Assembly (NCBI RefSeq): GCF_028736925.1
Contig: NZ_JAQZAT010000021.1
Location: forward strand, 1-64,000
Direction of reading: 5' to 3'
DNA length: 64,000 nt
From: Flavivirga sp. 57AJ16
GTDB lineage: Bacteria > Bacteroidota > Bacteroidia > Flavobacteriales > Flavobacteriaceae
The notes under the pieces are model-generated. The model was not told where the DNA came from. It did not search any database and worked only from the letters and a program-made list of their open reading frames with translations. Position numbers and translations under genes: made by a program. Of the stretch, positions 8,657 through 16,977 are shown in pieces; within the stretch, counting starts at the first letter, position 1; each line of letters starts with the position of its first letter.

Positions 8657-11038
8657 TTAAGCAATCCTAAGGTCCTTGTTAGGCGAATTGTTGTTAGTGT
8701 TTTTATTAAAATTACAAGCGTATATTTTTTTAAAAAGCAACTCTTTGTTTACGGGTTTGGTCATATAGTCATTCATCCCTAAATCTAAAACCTTTTTTTT
8801 GGTTTCCTGCATGGTGTCTGCAGTAATAGCAATAATAGGGATGGTATGTATAGAGGCTCCCAATTCACCACTTCTTATTATATGTGTAGCTTCATAGCCA
8901 TCCATAATGGGCATTTGTAAATCCATCAAGACCATATCGAAAACATCTTTTTTTAGAGCCTCAATGGCTTCCTGTCCATTATTAGCAATAGAGAAAGTTA
9001 TTTGAGAAGCGTTGCCCAATATTTTTTTCATGACCAATTGGTTAAGCTTGTTGTCTTCAACCACAAGAACATGCAATGGCATTTTGTTATTTAGACCAGA
9101 AGAAGTAACCATGCTTTCTTTTGCCACACTTTTTAATGTTAAATCAATAAAAACATCGGTACCAACACCTAATTCGCTTTCAATTTTTATAGTACCATTA
9201 AATAATTCCACAATATGTTTTACTATAGTTAAGCCTAAGCCAATACCACCGTATTGTCGTTTATGGTTAAGCTTCATTTGATTAAAGCTATCAAAAATAT
9301 GCGCTTTGGTTTCTTGTTTTATTCCTACACCAGTATCAGAAACCTGAAAAGAAAAACGGCATAAATCATCGGATAATTTTAAGCATGTTAGTCTGAAAAA
9401 AATAGTTCCTGTTTCGGTAAATTTAACGGCATTTGCCAAAACGTTATTAATAATTTGAACAAATCGTTTGGAGTCGGCATATACTTCAAAAGGTATGTCG
9501 GGATCCATCTCAAAAGTATAATTCAACGCTTTCTTTTCTGCCTCATTTTTCCAGTTATTGCTTATTTGCTTTAACTTTATTGAGGGGTTGAAGTTTGAAG
9601 AACTCAGCTCGAGTTCGTTCTTTTCAATTTTTTCAAAGTCTATAATGTCATTCACATTACTTAATAAACTTAGTGAAGCATTTTTAATAATTTGATAAGA
9701 CTTTTTATTCTTTTCGCTTTTTTGGGATTCCAATTCATGTTCGGCTATTCCCATAATAGCGTTAATAGGTGTTCTTAATTCATGGCTCATATTGGACATG
9801 AAATAGGTTTTTAACTTGCTGATCTCTTCGGATTTATTTAGTGCTTCTTCTTGAGATTTTTCTTTTTCAAGTCTTAATTGTTTAATTAAATTGGTCATTG
9901 ATAAAGAAAGAAAAATAACCTCAAAACCAGAACCAAATTTTGCGCTATTAAGAATGATGAAGCTATTGGGTAAAAGGCTTAGGTTATTCATTACAAAACC
10001 TAGTAACCCTATCACCAAAAAGAGGATACCAAATGAAAAGTAAGGGTCAATTTTTATACGCTTAAACTGCATAGTAAAAATGGTTGCTAAAATTAATAGT
10101 AGGCTAAATAAACCATTTATATTACTAAGTGGGTATGCTATTTTAAGCGTATTTTGGTTTATAAAGAGCATTATAAACAAAACTGCCAGAACATAATAGA
10201 TTATATTGAACCCCTTTTTAAAACCTTTTAACTTGTTATTTACTTTTAGAAAATGTTGACAGTATTTCAATAAAAAGAAATTTGAAAACAGTGCGGTAAT
10301 CAGCACGGCTCTATGGTCCAGGTATCCAGCTCCAGGGAATATATATTCGTGTATTAAACCATCTAGAGCGGCTTGCATAAACCCAATGGATAAAACATAA
10401 AAACCATAATACAAAAATGCTTTTTCCTTTAAGCTCGAATAGAAAAACAAATAAATAACACTTGCCAGGAAAAGCAAACCATAAAACAGACCAAGGAATA
10501 GCTGTTGATTATAATTAGCCATCCAGAAGGAAGGCTCGTCATAAAGCTTTAAGGGGAGGTTTATGGTTTCTCCATCGCTGGCAAGATGTATGTATATTTG
10601 TTGGGTTTCTTGTGGCGGAAGCGTTAATTTAAAAATAGTAGACCTGTGTTTGACTTGTTTTTTGTTAAAAGGAATAAGGTCGCCACTTTTATAATGTTTA
10701 ATGGTGCCATTACTTATCTGGTAAAGATTAACTATATCGGTAATTGGTCTTGCAGTTTCTAAGTAGTAATTATCTGGATTGTCCGAGTCATTTTTTAACT
10801 TGAATCTTACCCAATAATTATCTGAAGTGAATCCCAAACTGTGATTATCGGATTTCAGATTTTGATATTCGATTAACGGATTTTCTAAAATTTCGGTGAT
10901 AGTTCGTATTGAATCCCCAACATTTGTAAATTCGGCATATTCATAAAGCCCCCCTTTACTTTTTTGAATGCTGAAAACATCATTTTGAGCAAATAAACTA
11001 TAGCTGAGAATATATACTAGTAATAGTAAACGTTTCAT
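8657..11038 (-). CDS. 7TM-DISM hybrid sensor histidine kinase with receiver domain
   Basis: The order is signal peptide (MKRLLLLVYILSYSLFAQ), an extracytoplasmic 7TMR-DISMED2 beta-sandwich (~30-170), seven membrane helices (~180-385), a coiled coil, HisKA with phospho-acceptor His in MSHELRTPINAI (~418), HATPase_c (NNVLANAVKF, DTGVGI, GGIGLGL), then a receiver domain (VVEDNKLN, phospho-Asp in MDLQMP ~704, ITA, TKP). Intramolecular phosphotransfer is expected. No DNA-binding output or Hpt domain is present, so it must signal through a partner, which is not encoded nearby. I prefer the ATG at 11038 over a TTG at 11062 because it places the signal peptide at the N-terminus. The N-terminal domain often binds carbohydrates, but its ligand is unknown. 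Confidence 0.9.
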   Translation of the reverse strand: MKRLLLLVYILSYSLFAQNDVFSIQKSKGGLYEYAEFTNVGDSIRTITEILENPLIEYQNLKSDNHSLGFTSDNYWVRFKLKNDSDNPDNYYLETARPITDIVNLYQISNGTIKHYKSGDLIPFNKKQVKHRSTIFKLTLPPQETQQIYIHLASDGETINLPLKLYDEPSFWMANYNQQLFLGLFYGLLFLASVIYLFFYSSLKEKAFLYYGFYVLSIGFMQAALDGLIHEYIFPGAGYLDHRAVLITALFSNFFLLKYCQHFLKVNNKLKGFKKGFNIIYYVLAVLFIMLFINQNTLKIAYPLSNINGLFSLLLILATIFTMQFKRIKIDPYFSFGILFLVIGLLGFVMNNLSLLPNSFIILNSAKFGSGFEVIFLSLSMTNLIKQLRLEKEKSQEEALNKSEEISKLKTYFMSNMSHELRTPINAIMGIAEHELESQKSEKNKKSYQIIKNASLSLLSNVNDIIDFEKIEKNELELSSSNFNPSIKLKQISNNWKNEAEKKALNYTFEMDPDIPFEVYADSKRFVQIINNVLANAVKFTETGTIFFRLTCLKLSDDLCRFSFQVSDTGVGIKQETKAHIFDSFNQMKLNHKRQYGGIGLGLTIVKHIVELFNGTIKIESELGVGTDVFIDLTLKSVAKESMVTSSGLNNKMPLHVLVVEDNKLNQLVMKKILGNASQITFSIANNGQEAIEALKKDVFDMVLMDLQMPIMDGYEATHIIRSGELGASIHTIPIIAITADTMQETKKKVLDLGMNDYMTKPVNKELLFKKIYACNFNKNTNNNSPNKDLRIA

Positions 11039-11310
11039 GTTTGGGGCTTTGGGTACTTCCAAACATAACTAAAAATTGTTGGTTTTAGACTTTTTAACGG
11101 AAAAAACATTGTTTTCGTCTAATAAAAACGCATTTCGTCGATAAACATGTTAAAAAGAGAGTGTCTAAAAAGCGTCATTTAGAATGTGAATGTACCTGTA
11201 CCTGCCTTGCTGCAGGAAGAGAATCCATCAAATTAAATATTAAACAAGAACTCATATTATTTGGGTCTTCATCCTCTTGATTAATTTTTCTTATCATTTC
11301 ATTAAATTGT

Positions 11311-11345
11311 AGGAAAAACACCCTGTAACGTAGGGTGTTTTTCCT
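11311..11345. terminator. Strong bidirectional hairpin upstream of the VOC gene
   Basis: Perfect 14-bp stem AGGAAAAACACCCT / AGGGTGTTTTTCCT with a 7-nt loop. No gene ends just before it. It lies between two divergent genes (kinase start at 11038, VOC start at 11475), so it may insulate the cassette or be left from a lost gene. The rest of 11039-11474 holds only a degenerate AAAAAGAG...GTCATT palindrome half near 11157, related to copies at 20655 and 22905. Confidence 0.7.
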
Positions 11346-11350
11346 GTTAC

Positions 11351-11377
11351 TTTGGTCGCTTAATTTATAAACATTTG
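11351..11377 (+). promoter_or_regulatory. Possible promoter of the radical SAM / oxygenase cassette
   Basis: TTTG at 11351-11354 followed by ACATTTG at 11371-11377 approximates the Bacteroidota -33 / -7 pair (TTTG and TAnnTTTG). The -7 match is imperfect. It would leave a ~95-nt leader that contains a GGTTCT / AGAACC inverted repeat. Confidence 0.35.
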
Positions 11378-11474
11378 CAATTCATACCATATTGCTCAAT
11401 AAAAAATAATAAAGGGTTCTTTATTTTTTATAGGAGATTAATCATTTTTTAGAACCTCAAAAACTAATTCAATA

Positions 11475-12074
11475 ATGAGTTCACACCTTAAGTTTGTTGA
11501 GCTACAAAACATTCGACTTGTAGTTTCAGATTTAGATGCAGCCTCGGAATTTTACCGTGATGTTTTTGGTTTCATTGAAATGCAGTCGCATGAAAAAATC
11601 AATGATCCAGTACTTACATCGTGGTTTGGTTTCGGTGACAGGCCAAAAGAATTGGACATAAATATTAGATTTATGTTCATTCCAGAAGTAATGACTTTGG
11701 CTCTAATGAAGCCAGAATTTAAAGATGGCAGGCACAAAAAATGGCACCCATTTGGTAATACAAATGAAATAACCGGTGGTTTTCAAGGATATGGTGTAGC
11801 GCCCATTTCCTTTTTAGTGGAAGACTTAGATGCTGCTTATAAGCATATTCTAAGCTTTGCACAAGATCCTTCATATGATAATATATCCATATCGGCACCG
11901 CCTCAAAAGCTCAGCCCGATTAAACCACATCAAGTAAGTGCTTCCAAAAACAGCATTATTCATGGTAACACAGCACTTTTGGAACGTTATCGTAAAGTCT
12001 GGGAAACACGGGAAAACTTCCACTTTAGAGATCCTTTTGGGATTCATTGGGTATTATGCTCCAATGTTGTTTAA
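11475..12074 (+). CDS. VOC (glyoxalase/bleomycin-resistance) superfamily protein
   Basis: This 199-residue protein has two VOC beta-alpha-beta-beta-beta halves: LQNIRLVVSDLDAASEFYRDVFGF at the start and APISFLVEDLDAAYKHI in the middle, ending in RDPFGIHWVL, the usual last strand. VOC proteins bind a divalent metal or small molecules and act as isomerases, dioxygenases or binding proteins; the reaction here cannot be read. It is the first gene of a same-strand run ending at 16409, 27 bp before the small protein at 12102. In that setting it may be a tailoring enzyme or a binding partner. A pocket insert of about 50 residues (residues ~130-175) lies between the second half and the last strand. 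Confidence 0.82.
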   Translation: MSSHLKFVELQNIRLVVSDLDAASEFYRDVFGFIEMQSHEKINDPVLTSWFGFGDRPKELDINIRFMFIPEVMTLALMKPEFKDGRHKKWHPFGNTNEITGGFQGYGVAPISFLVEDLDAAYKHILSFAQDPSYDNISISAPPQKLSPIKPHQVSASKNSIIHGNTALLERYRKVWETRENFHFRDPFGIHWVLCSNVV

Positions 12075-12101
12075 TGTTTAACTTAAAAAAATCTAATTAT
12101 T

Positions 12102-12287
12102 ATGGGATGGACACATCGCGCTGGCGCTCAAATGCTAGCATTATATCCAGAATTGGCCAATGTTCCTGAGTTAATGGAAAGGTGGCCTGCATTAAGACTT
12201 GCTGTACAGGAATTACGTTTAGGTAATGAAGGAAAAGATAAAAGCAATGACTTAAATGATGGGAACGGAAAGAATGATAAAAAATAA
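12102..12287 (+). CDS. 61-residue small protein, candidate modified-peptide precursor
   Basis: No known family is recognised. The N-terminal ~43 residues look like an ordered amphipathic segment with repeated Pro-(Glu/Ala)-Leu units (YPEL, VPEL, WPAL) and end in a Gly (LRLGNEG). The last ~18 residues are low-complexity and built almost only of Lys, Asp, Asn, Gly and Ser (e.g. NDLNDGNGKNDKK). This two-part layout matches a leader plus core peptide. The gene lies between a VOC gene and genes for a radical SAM enzyme and two Fe(II)/2OG-type oxygenases, and is followed by a terminator-like hairpin. The Asx-rich tail suits Asp/Asn hydroxylation. A RiPP precursor is the leading idea; a small structural or regulatory protein is the alternative. 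Confidence 0.65.
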   Translation: MGWTHRAGAQMLALYPELANVPELMERWPALRLAVQELRLGNEGKDKSNDLNDGNGKNDKK

Positions 12288-12300
12288 TTATTAAACTAAT

Positions 12301-12338
12301 AAGGTTAGGGGAAAGTACCAAGTATTTTACCTAGCCTT
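12301..12338 (+). terminator. Partial terminator (attenuator) between precursor and enzymes
   Basis: AAGGTTAGG pairs with CCTAGCCTT (one G-U) and the stem continues inward through GAAAGTAC / GTATTTT with a 3-nt CAA loop, about 17 pairs. It is followed by TATTATTAT rather than a pure T run. It lies 13 bp after the small gene and 16 bp before the radical SAM ATG. Such a leaky stop would give more small peptide than enzyme, as in many peptide-modification loci. Confidence 0.7.
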
Positions 12339-12354
12339 TATTATTATACATGAA

Positions 12355-13680
12355 ATGATGCTGAATAATTTTCCAAAAGAAACCGTTTATGCATACCCAA
12401 ATTGGCATATTTCCGGGCACTATAAGTCAATTTCTAAATTAGAAGAAGCACAAAATTTTCGTTTGGATAATGGACCCACTGCTATTTATGTGCACGTACC
12501 ATTTTGTTATACATTATGTCAGTTTTGTGGCTTTACAAAAACAGATGATTTTAATAAATCTGATTTGGATGATTTTGTTAAAATTACTTGTGCTGAAATA
12601 GATTTGGTTGCCGATAAGTTTCAAATTTTTGATCGCTCTATTGATGCTATTTATTTTGGAGGCGGGACGGCATCCGTATTATCCATAAATCAAGTGGAAA
12701 GAATTTTTAAGCATATATATGCGACATTTAATGTAAAAGATAATGCAGAGTTAAGCTTTGAAGGCGAATGTAGAAGTATGATAAAGACTGGGTTTGTTGA
12801 AGGTTTAGCTAAATTAGGGTTTAATAGAATTTCTTTTGGAGTTCAAACCATGGATGTTGGTGCGCGAAAGGCTTTAAATTTAAAACCAACAATTAAATCG
12901 CTAGTCGATTTGACCCGTAAGGGAAAGGCATTATTTGAAGAAGTTGCTGTAGACTTTATTTATGGCTGGCCAGGACAAACAACCGATATGGTCCTAACGG
13001 ACATTAATGAGTTGTGTGAAAAGCTAGAGCCTACTGTCATTGAAGTTTTTCAATTTGAGAAATCTGATGCTTCGCCATCTTTTCTGAATCATCTATACAA
13101 TAGTGGCCTAAGGGATGCATCTACAGAAGAGCTCCAAAAACAAATGGAAGTCTTGGAAACGGCGTTAAGGCATAGAGGGTTTTCACGTAAATCATTTACA
13201 ATTTTTGCCAATAGCACATTCATGCCCACACAAAAATCATCTAATTATTTACCCTGTTTTTATGGCTATAATGCCTCCACAGTATTAGGTTTTGGGAGAG
13301 GCGCACAATCTTGGTACGGTGGTTATATGTGGTCTTGCTCACTTTTGCCCGAAACACATAAAACGTTAATTGAGAATGGAACACTTCCGGTATCGGTTCT
13401 TGGAAATTATGACACAAACGAACGGGAGGCAACATCGTGGGTTAGAAGAGGATGGGTAAGTAAGCACTTTGTTAATGATCAAGATGATTATTATGTAAGT
13501 AAAATAAATGAATTAATAAAAAACGGCTATGTTCTTGACGATTCCAATAAGTACTTGCTTACAGATTTAGGATGGAAATGGATTCCTTCCCTTTTATACT
13601 TTTTAATGCCTGAACATCAACAGGCCCTATACTCACGTGATTTTGATTTTAATGAAATTGGACGTGTTCCGGTTAACTAA
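12355..13680 (+). CDS. HemN-like radical SAM enzyme
   Basis: The 441-residue protein has the radical SAM cluster motif CxxxCxxC in PFCYTLCQFCGF (Cys51, Cys55, Cys58), the SAM-binding FGGGTAS (102-107), a further strand ISFGVQTMD, and DFIYGWPGQT. This is the order seen in HemN/coproporphyrinogen-dehydrogenase-like enzymes, and the C-terminal third resembles the HemN winged-helix domain. It is unlikely to be the housekeeping HemN: the neighbourhood has no haem gene and the first 40 residues before the barrel are unlike HemN. HemN-like enzymes include methyltransferases and cyclopropanases of natural products. In this cassette it probably modifies the 12102 peptide. The reaction cannot be predicted. 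Confidence 0.85.
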   Translation: MMLNNFPKETVYAYPNWHISGHYKSISKLEEAQNFRLDNGPTAIYVHVPFCYTLCQFCGFTKTDDFNKSDLDDFVKITCAEIDLVADKFQIFDRSIDAIYFGGGTASVLSINQVERIFKHIYATFNVKDNAELSFEGECRSMIKTGFVEGLAKLGFNRISFGVQTMDVGARKALNLKPTIKSLVDLTRKGKALFEEVAVDFIYGWPGQTTDMVLTDINELCEKLEPTVIEVFQFEKSDASPSFLNHLYNSGLRDASTEELQKQMEVLETALRHRGFSRKSFTIFANSTFMPTQKSSNYLPCFYGYNASTVLGFGRGAQSWYGGYMWSCSLLPETHKTLIENGTLPVSVLGNYDTNEREATSWVRRGWVSKHFVNDQDDYYVSKINELIKNGYVLDDSNKYLLTDLGWKWIPSLLYFLMPEHQQALYSRDFDFNEIGRVPVN

Positions 13681-13692
13681 ATAATTTTAATT

Positions 13693-15150
13693 ATGGCATA
13701 TATTAAAGAACTTAAAACAGGAGTTTTGGCGGCAATAGAAAACAAACTTTTATTGTTTGGCGAAACATTACATTTTACCGATCAAGCAATAGAGCATAAA
13801 GATAATGCAGATTTAAGCTATGGATGTATTTTGGCTATTAAAGAAGCGCGATATGATGATGCCGAGGAAATTGCTAAAAAAGCCATATCTTTTTTTCCGT
13901 CCAGTGTTGAGTTTTACCATAACTTAGGCATAATTAGGCATGTACAAGGGCAGTTGGATGTTGCAGCAGCATATTTTGAAGTATGTATTTTATTAAATCC
14001 ATATTTTGATCCGGCTATCGACAATCTTGCTAATGTACGCCTTACCCAGAACAACCTTAAAGGGGCCCTACGGGCTGCCTTAAAGCTGGAAAAAGTGGTT
14101 CCTGGACTTTCCGATAATGCTTTTCGGATAGGAACCATATATTTAAGAAGAGGTAAATACAAAAAGGCCAATGACTGGTTTGATCGTGGTTTAAATGCAC
14201 GTATTCCACAACGTTTATCAAGAATGCTTTCTTATGGAACCATTACAGCGCCACGCCTAAAAAATGACCTAGAACAAATAAAGTACATGAAATCACAAGG
14301 CATTCTTGATCCTTTCTACGATGAGGTTATCAAACAATACGAACGTCTTCTTGAAAATTCGCCACAACCGAAAAAGAAAAATGATTGGACAGAAGATCTG
14401 GATCAGGCATTGTGCTCATCAGACCTTCTTTGTATAGCTCCTTTTTACAGGAGATCATTACATATAGAGCCTTGCGACCGTGTAAAAGACTTAGCAATTA
14501 ACCCATTTAACAGCAAGCAAAAGATTTTGGACCAATGGAAGCAAAAAAAGCCATATTCCTTTGTTGTGATTGATGATTTTTTAAACCCCGAAGCATTAAA
14601 GTCATTACAAGCGTATTATTTAAAGTCGACTATTTGGCACAATGATTCCCAGAAAGGTAGAAATTATATAGGAGCCTATAAAGAAATGGGGCTGTATACC
14701 CCCTTAATGGAACAGATTATCGAAGAGTTTAAAGAGGGATATGGAGACATTGTTAAGGATCACCCTTTAAGGGAACTTTGGGCATACCGTAATGTTACCG
14801 GAGATCATGCCATAGGGGCTCATGCAGACTTTTCAGCTGTTAATTTAAATATTTGGATAACACCAAATAAGGCCAATTATTCGCCAGAAAGTGGTGGTTT
14901 GATAATATATCGTTCCATATGCCCGGACAAATGGGATTTTGATGATTATAATGGTGATCAGACCCAAATAGAAGATTTTATTTCTGGGGCCGAAAAATAT
15001 ATAATTCCCTATAAGGAAAATAGGGCCATTATTTTTAATGCGGCTCTTTTTCATGCAAGCGATTCAGTAGATTTTGGTTCAAACTATGAGGATTGGAGAG
15101 TAAATACTACTTTTTTATTTGGAGATCGTAAAACCCATAAATCGTATTAA
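13693..15150 (+). CDS. TPR-repeat protein fused to a 2OG-Fe(II) oxygenase domain
   Basis: Residues ~40-220 form tetratricopeptide repeats (YDDAEEIAKKAISFFPSSVEFYHNLG, GQLDVAAAYFE, GKYKKANDWFDRGL). Residues ~285-480 look like a prolyl-4-hydroxylase-type oxygenase: SFVVIDDFLNPE start, iron ligands His377-x-Asp379 in GAHADF, GGLIIY, distal His454 in ALFHASDSV, and Arg469 in DWRVNTTFLF as the likely 2-oxoglutarate contact. The TPR part could hold a peptide substrate, the C-terminal part hydroxylate it. The gene starts 12 bp after the radical SAM gene and ends 5 bp before the JmjC-type gene, so they are surely co-transcribed. It is soluble and has no signal peptide. Confidence 0.82.
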   Translation: MAYIKELKTGVLAAIENKLLLFGETLHFTDQAIEHKDNADLSYGCILAIKEARYDDAEEIAKKAISFFPSSVEFYHNLGIIRHVQGQLDVAAAYFEVCILLNPYFDPAIDNLANVRLTQNNLKGALRAALKLEKVVPGLSDNAFRIGTIYLRRGKYKKANDWFDRGLNARIPQRLSRMLSYGTITAPRLKNDLEQIKYMKSQGILDPFYDEVIKQYERLLENSPQPKKKNDWTEDLDQALCSSDLLCIAPFYRRSLHIEPCDRVKDLAINPFNSKQKILDQWKQKKPYSFVVIDDFLNPEALKSLQAYYLKSTIWHNDSQKGRNYIGAYKEMGLYTPLMEQIIEEFKEGYGDIVKDHPLRELWAYRNVTGDHAIGAHADFSAVNLNIWITPNKANYSPESGGLIIYRSICPDKWDFDDYNGDQTQIEDFISGAEKYIIPYKENRAIIFNAALFHASDSVDFGSNYEDWRVNTTFLFGDRKTHKSY

Positions 15151-15155
15151 TAGGT

Positions 15156-16409
15156 TTGGACTATAAGTTGGATCATATTGAAGAGATCGTTCACTTTAAC
15201 CATGAATTTTGGTTGCGGTTTGTAAAAAACCATTGGACAAAACGGCCATTAAAGATTGAAAACCCATTTTCGGAAAAAATAACGGATGAAGCGACTATAT
15301 TTTCTGCATTAAAAGAAGCAGGGAAAAGTTTTAAAACCAAAGAGCATGTGAATTTTGGATTATGGGTCGATGGCCATACAGCGGTTAATTATGGACGGTT
15401 ATTTGCACAGGATTCAGATGATAATCTGGAAAATTACCTAAAGCGCATATTAAGTAGCGGTCATGACGAGTTTTGCTATGCACAATTTAATATGCAATGT
15501 TATGCTCTTGATTTATGGGATGCTGCTAAGGATTTTATTAAAGGGCTGATAGAAATTGTTGGTATACCAGCTGGAGAGCTGGATACCGATATTTTTCTGG
15601 GCTGTTATAAAAAGACCCCAAGAGGTATACATACAGATGCAGCAGAAACATTTATGCATGTAATAAAAGGGCCAAAAACCATTGCCTTATGGCCAAAAGA
15701 ATATTTTGATGATAAGTATGTTGCTATTGCCGGGGAGGGGTTGAATAAAACGATACTGGTTGACGAGATTGAGCCTTACATGAAGGACGCCATAATTTTA
15801 AAAGGAAATACAGGAGACATGTTATATTGGCCTGCTTCTTATTGGCATATTGGGCTACATGATTATTCTGTAGAGGCCTTCGATTATAGCTTGGCCTTTA
15901 ATATTGGGTATTTTCATTTCCAAAAGGAAGATGGCATCGTAAGGGACATGGTAAACGATCTTTTCGATACACTATCTCGGGAGCATATGGGGGCTACTTC
16001 CATTAAAAACTTGTTAGCCATCCCGCCTTTAGAAAAAATAACGCAGAAAATGCTTCAGACTATTATTGGAAGCCATCAGTTTTTAGAAGAACTGGAGCAA
16101 AATTGGCTTAAACATGCTTCGGGGTTTGGGTTTTACGAATTGCCCAGATTATGTAATAAAAATGGTGATACCGCTTTAAGTTATCGGTTACGAAATAAAA
16201 ATGATAACGTTCAATTAAAAAAAGTAGGAGAAAATTATTTTCTTTTTACCTCTGGATATGGAAAAATAGTTGAATGGGATGAATGTCTTGAATCTGCAAT
16301 TTTTGATTTAAATGCGGGTAGGAGCACCAAAAAACTAAGCTTGGAAATTAAAAGCCTATTGCTCAGTTGGCACTCAATTGTTCCTGTAGATATAGCTAAA
16401 TCCATATAA
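15156..16409 (+). CDS. JmjC/cupin-type Fe(II) oxygenase
   Basis: The N-terminal stretch FWLRFVKNHWTKRPLKIENPF is typical of cupin-8/JmjC hydroxylases. Iron ligands are visible as His159-x-Asp161 (RGIHTDAAETF) and His231 (PASYWHIGLHDY), with Lys174 a possible 2-oxoglutarate ligand. The C-terminal ~170 residues form a helical/winged domain as in ribosomal and Asp/Asn hydroxylases. The start is a TTG at 15156, 5 bp after the previous stop; no ATG lies before the conserved N-terminus. The last six residues and the TAA stop lie inside a MITE (16391-16553), so the original C-terminus has been replaced. Two non-homologous oxygenases in one cassette suggest two hydroxylation sites or steps. Confidence 0.78.
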   Translation: MDYKLDHIEEIVHFNHEFWLRFVKNHWTKRPLKIENPFSEKITDEATIFSALKEAGKSFKTKEHVNFGLWVDGHTAVNYGRLFAQDSDDNLENYLKRILSSGHDEFCYAQFNMQCYALDLWDAAKDFIKGLIEIVGIPAGELDTDIFLGCYKKTPRGIHTDAAETFMHVIKGPKTIALWPKEYFDDKYVAIAGEGLNKTILVDEIEPYMKDAIILKGNTGDMLYWPASYWHIGLHDYSVEAFDYSLAFNIGYFHFQKEDGIVRDMVNDLFDTLSREHMGATSIKNLLAIPPLEKITQKMLQTIIGSHQFLEELEQNWLKHASGFGFYELPRLCNKNGDTALSYRLRNKNDNVQLKKVGENYFLFTSGYGKIVEWDECLESAIFDLNAGRSTKKLSLEIKSLLLSWHSIVPVDIAKSI

Positions 16410-16553
16410 AATAACATGAACCTTCAGAGTAAAAAACCGAATTTCTTCGTTAAAAATACTCGCCGTAACTAGGTTATGCCTACGCTTTTTAACTAGAACT
16501 TCAATTTTTTATATCTAAATATTCTATGCCATTTTATATCGACTTAGCTATAT
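16391..16553. mobile_element. MITE copy 1 (163 bp)
   Basis: Ends in inverted repeats TATAGCTAAATCCATATAAAAT and, on the other strand, TATAGCTAAGTCGATATAAAAT (20 of 22 identical). The inside is shared almost base for base with the copies at 21199 and 54337 (for example AAAAATACTCGCCGTAACTAGG). It has no coding capacity. TA flanks both ends, so a TA target is possible. It overlaps the 3' end of the JmjC-type gene. Confidence 0.85.
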
Positions 16554-16559
16554 ATGAAA

Positions 16560-16622
16560 AAGAGACGCTCTAAAAAGTACTCGGTAGGATAATTTTTCGT
16601 TTCCAATACTTTTTAGGGCGCC
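16560..16622 (-). terminator. Terminator-like long hairpin after ssb
   Basis: On the minus strand GGCGCCCTAAAAAGTA pairs with TACTTTTTAGAGCGTC across a ~30-nt loop and runs into TCTCTTTTTC. It lies 13 bp past the ssb stop. The CTAAAAAG core resembles the palindromic repeats at 11157, 20655 and 22905. Confidence 0.6.
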
Positions 16623-16635
16623 TTATTAGGAAAGT

Positions 16636-16977
16636 TTATTGTGATTTATTTCCTGTCATTAATAGTTCGTTACAAACGACTTCGGTGATGTATCTTTTAT
16701 TTCCTTCCTTATCATCATAGCTACGGGACGTTAACTTGCCCTCAATAGCGATTTCTTTTCCTTTCGTTACATATTTCTCAATGATCTCTGCCGTTTTGCC
16801 CCAGGCTACAACATTGTGCCATTGGGTGTCCGTGATTTTTTCACCGTTACTATTGGTGTAGCTTTCATTTGTTGCCATAGTAAATTTGGCTAAAGTTCTA
16901 CCTGACTCTAGATTGATGATTTCCGGATCGTTTCCTAAGTTACCAATCAACTGTACTTTGTTTCTAAGCGTGTTCAT
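16636..16977 (-). CDS. ssb: Single-stranded DNA-binding protein, short form
   Basis: An OB-fold SSB of 113 residues: MNTLRNKVQLIGNLGNDPEI, FTMATNESYTNSNGEK, WHNVVAWGKTAEI and the YVTKGKEIAIEGKLTSRSYDD strand pair. It ends right after the OB fold and lacks the acidic C-terminal tail that recruits repair proteins in E. coli SSB, as in many small Bacteroidota SSBs. It is probably a secondary copy rather than the replication SSB. It is a single gene, divergent from the DinB pair. A small ACCCTGAA / TTCAGGGT hairpin lies in its leader at 17014-17034. Confidence 0.9.
   Translation of the reverse strand: MNTLRNKVQLIGNLGNDPEIINLESGRTLAKFTMATNESYTNSNGEKITDTQWHNVVAWGKTAEIIEKYVTKGKEIAIEGKLTSRSYDDKEGNKRYITEVVCNELLMTGNKSQ

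Noticed and set aside
11039-11062. Longer N-terminus for the hybrid kinase from a TTG at 11062
   Set aside because: It would put eight residues before a perfect signal peptide; the ATG at 11038 is better.
12355-13680. Housekeeping HemN / coproporphyrinogen dehydrogenase
   Set aside because: Motifs are HemN-like, but the N-terminus differs and the tight linkage with oxygenases and a small peptide gene does not fit haem synthesis.
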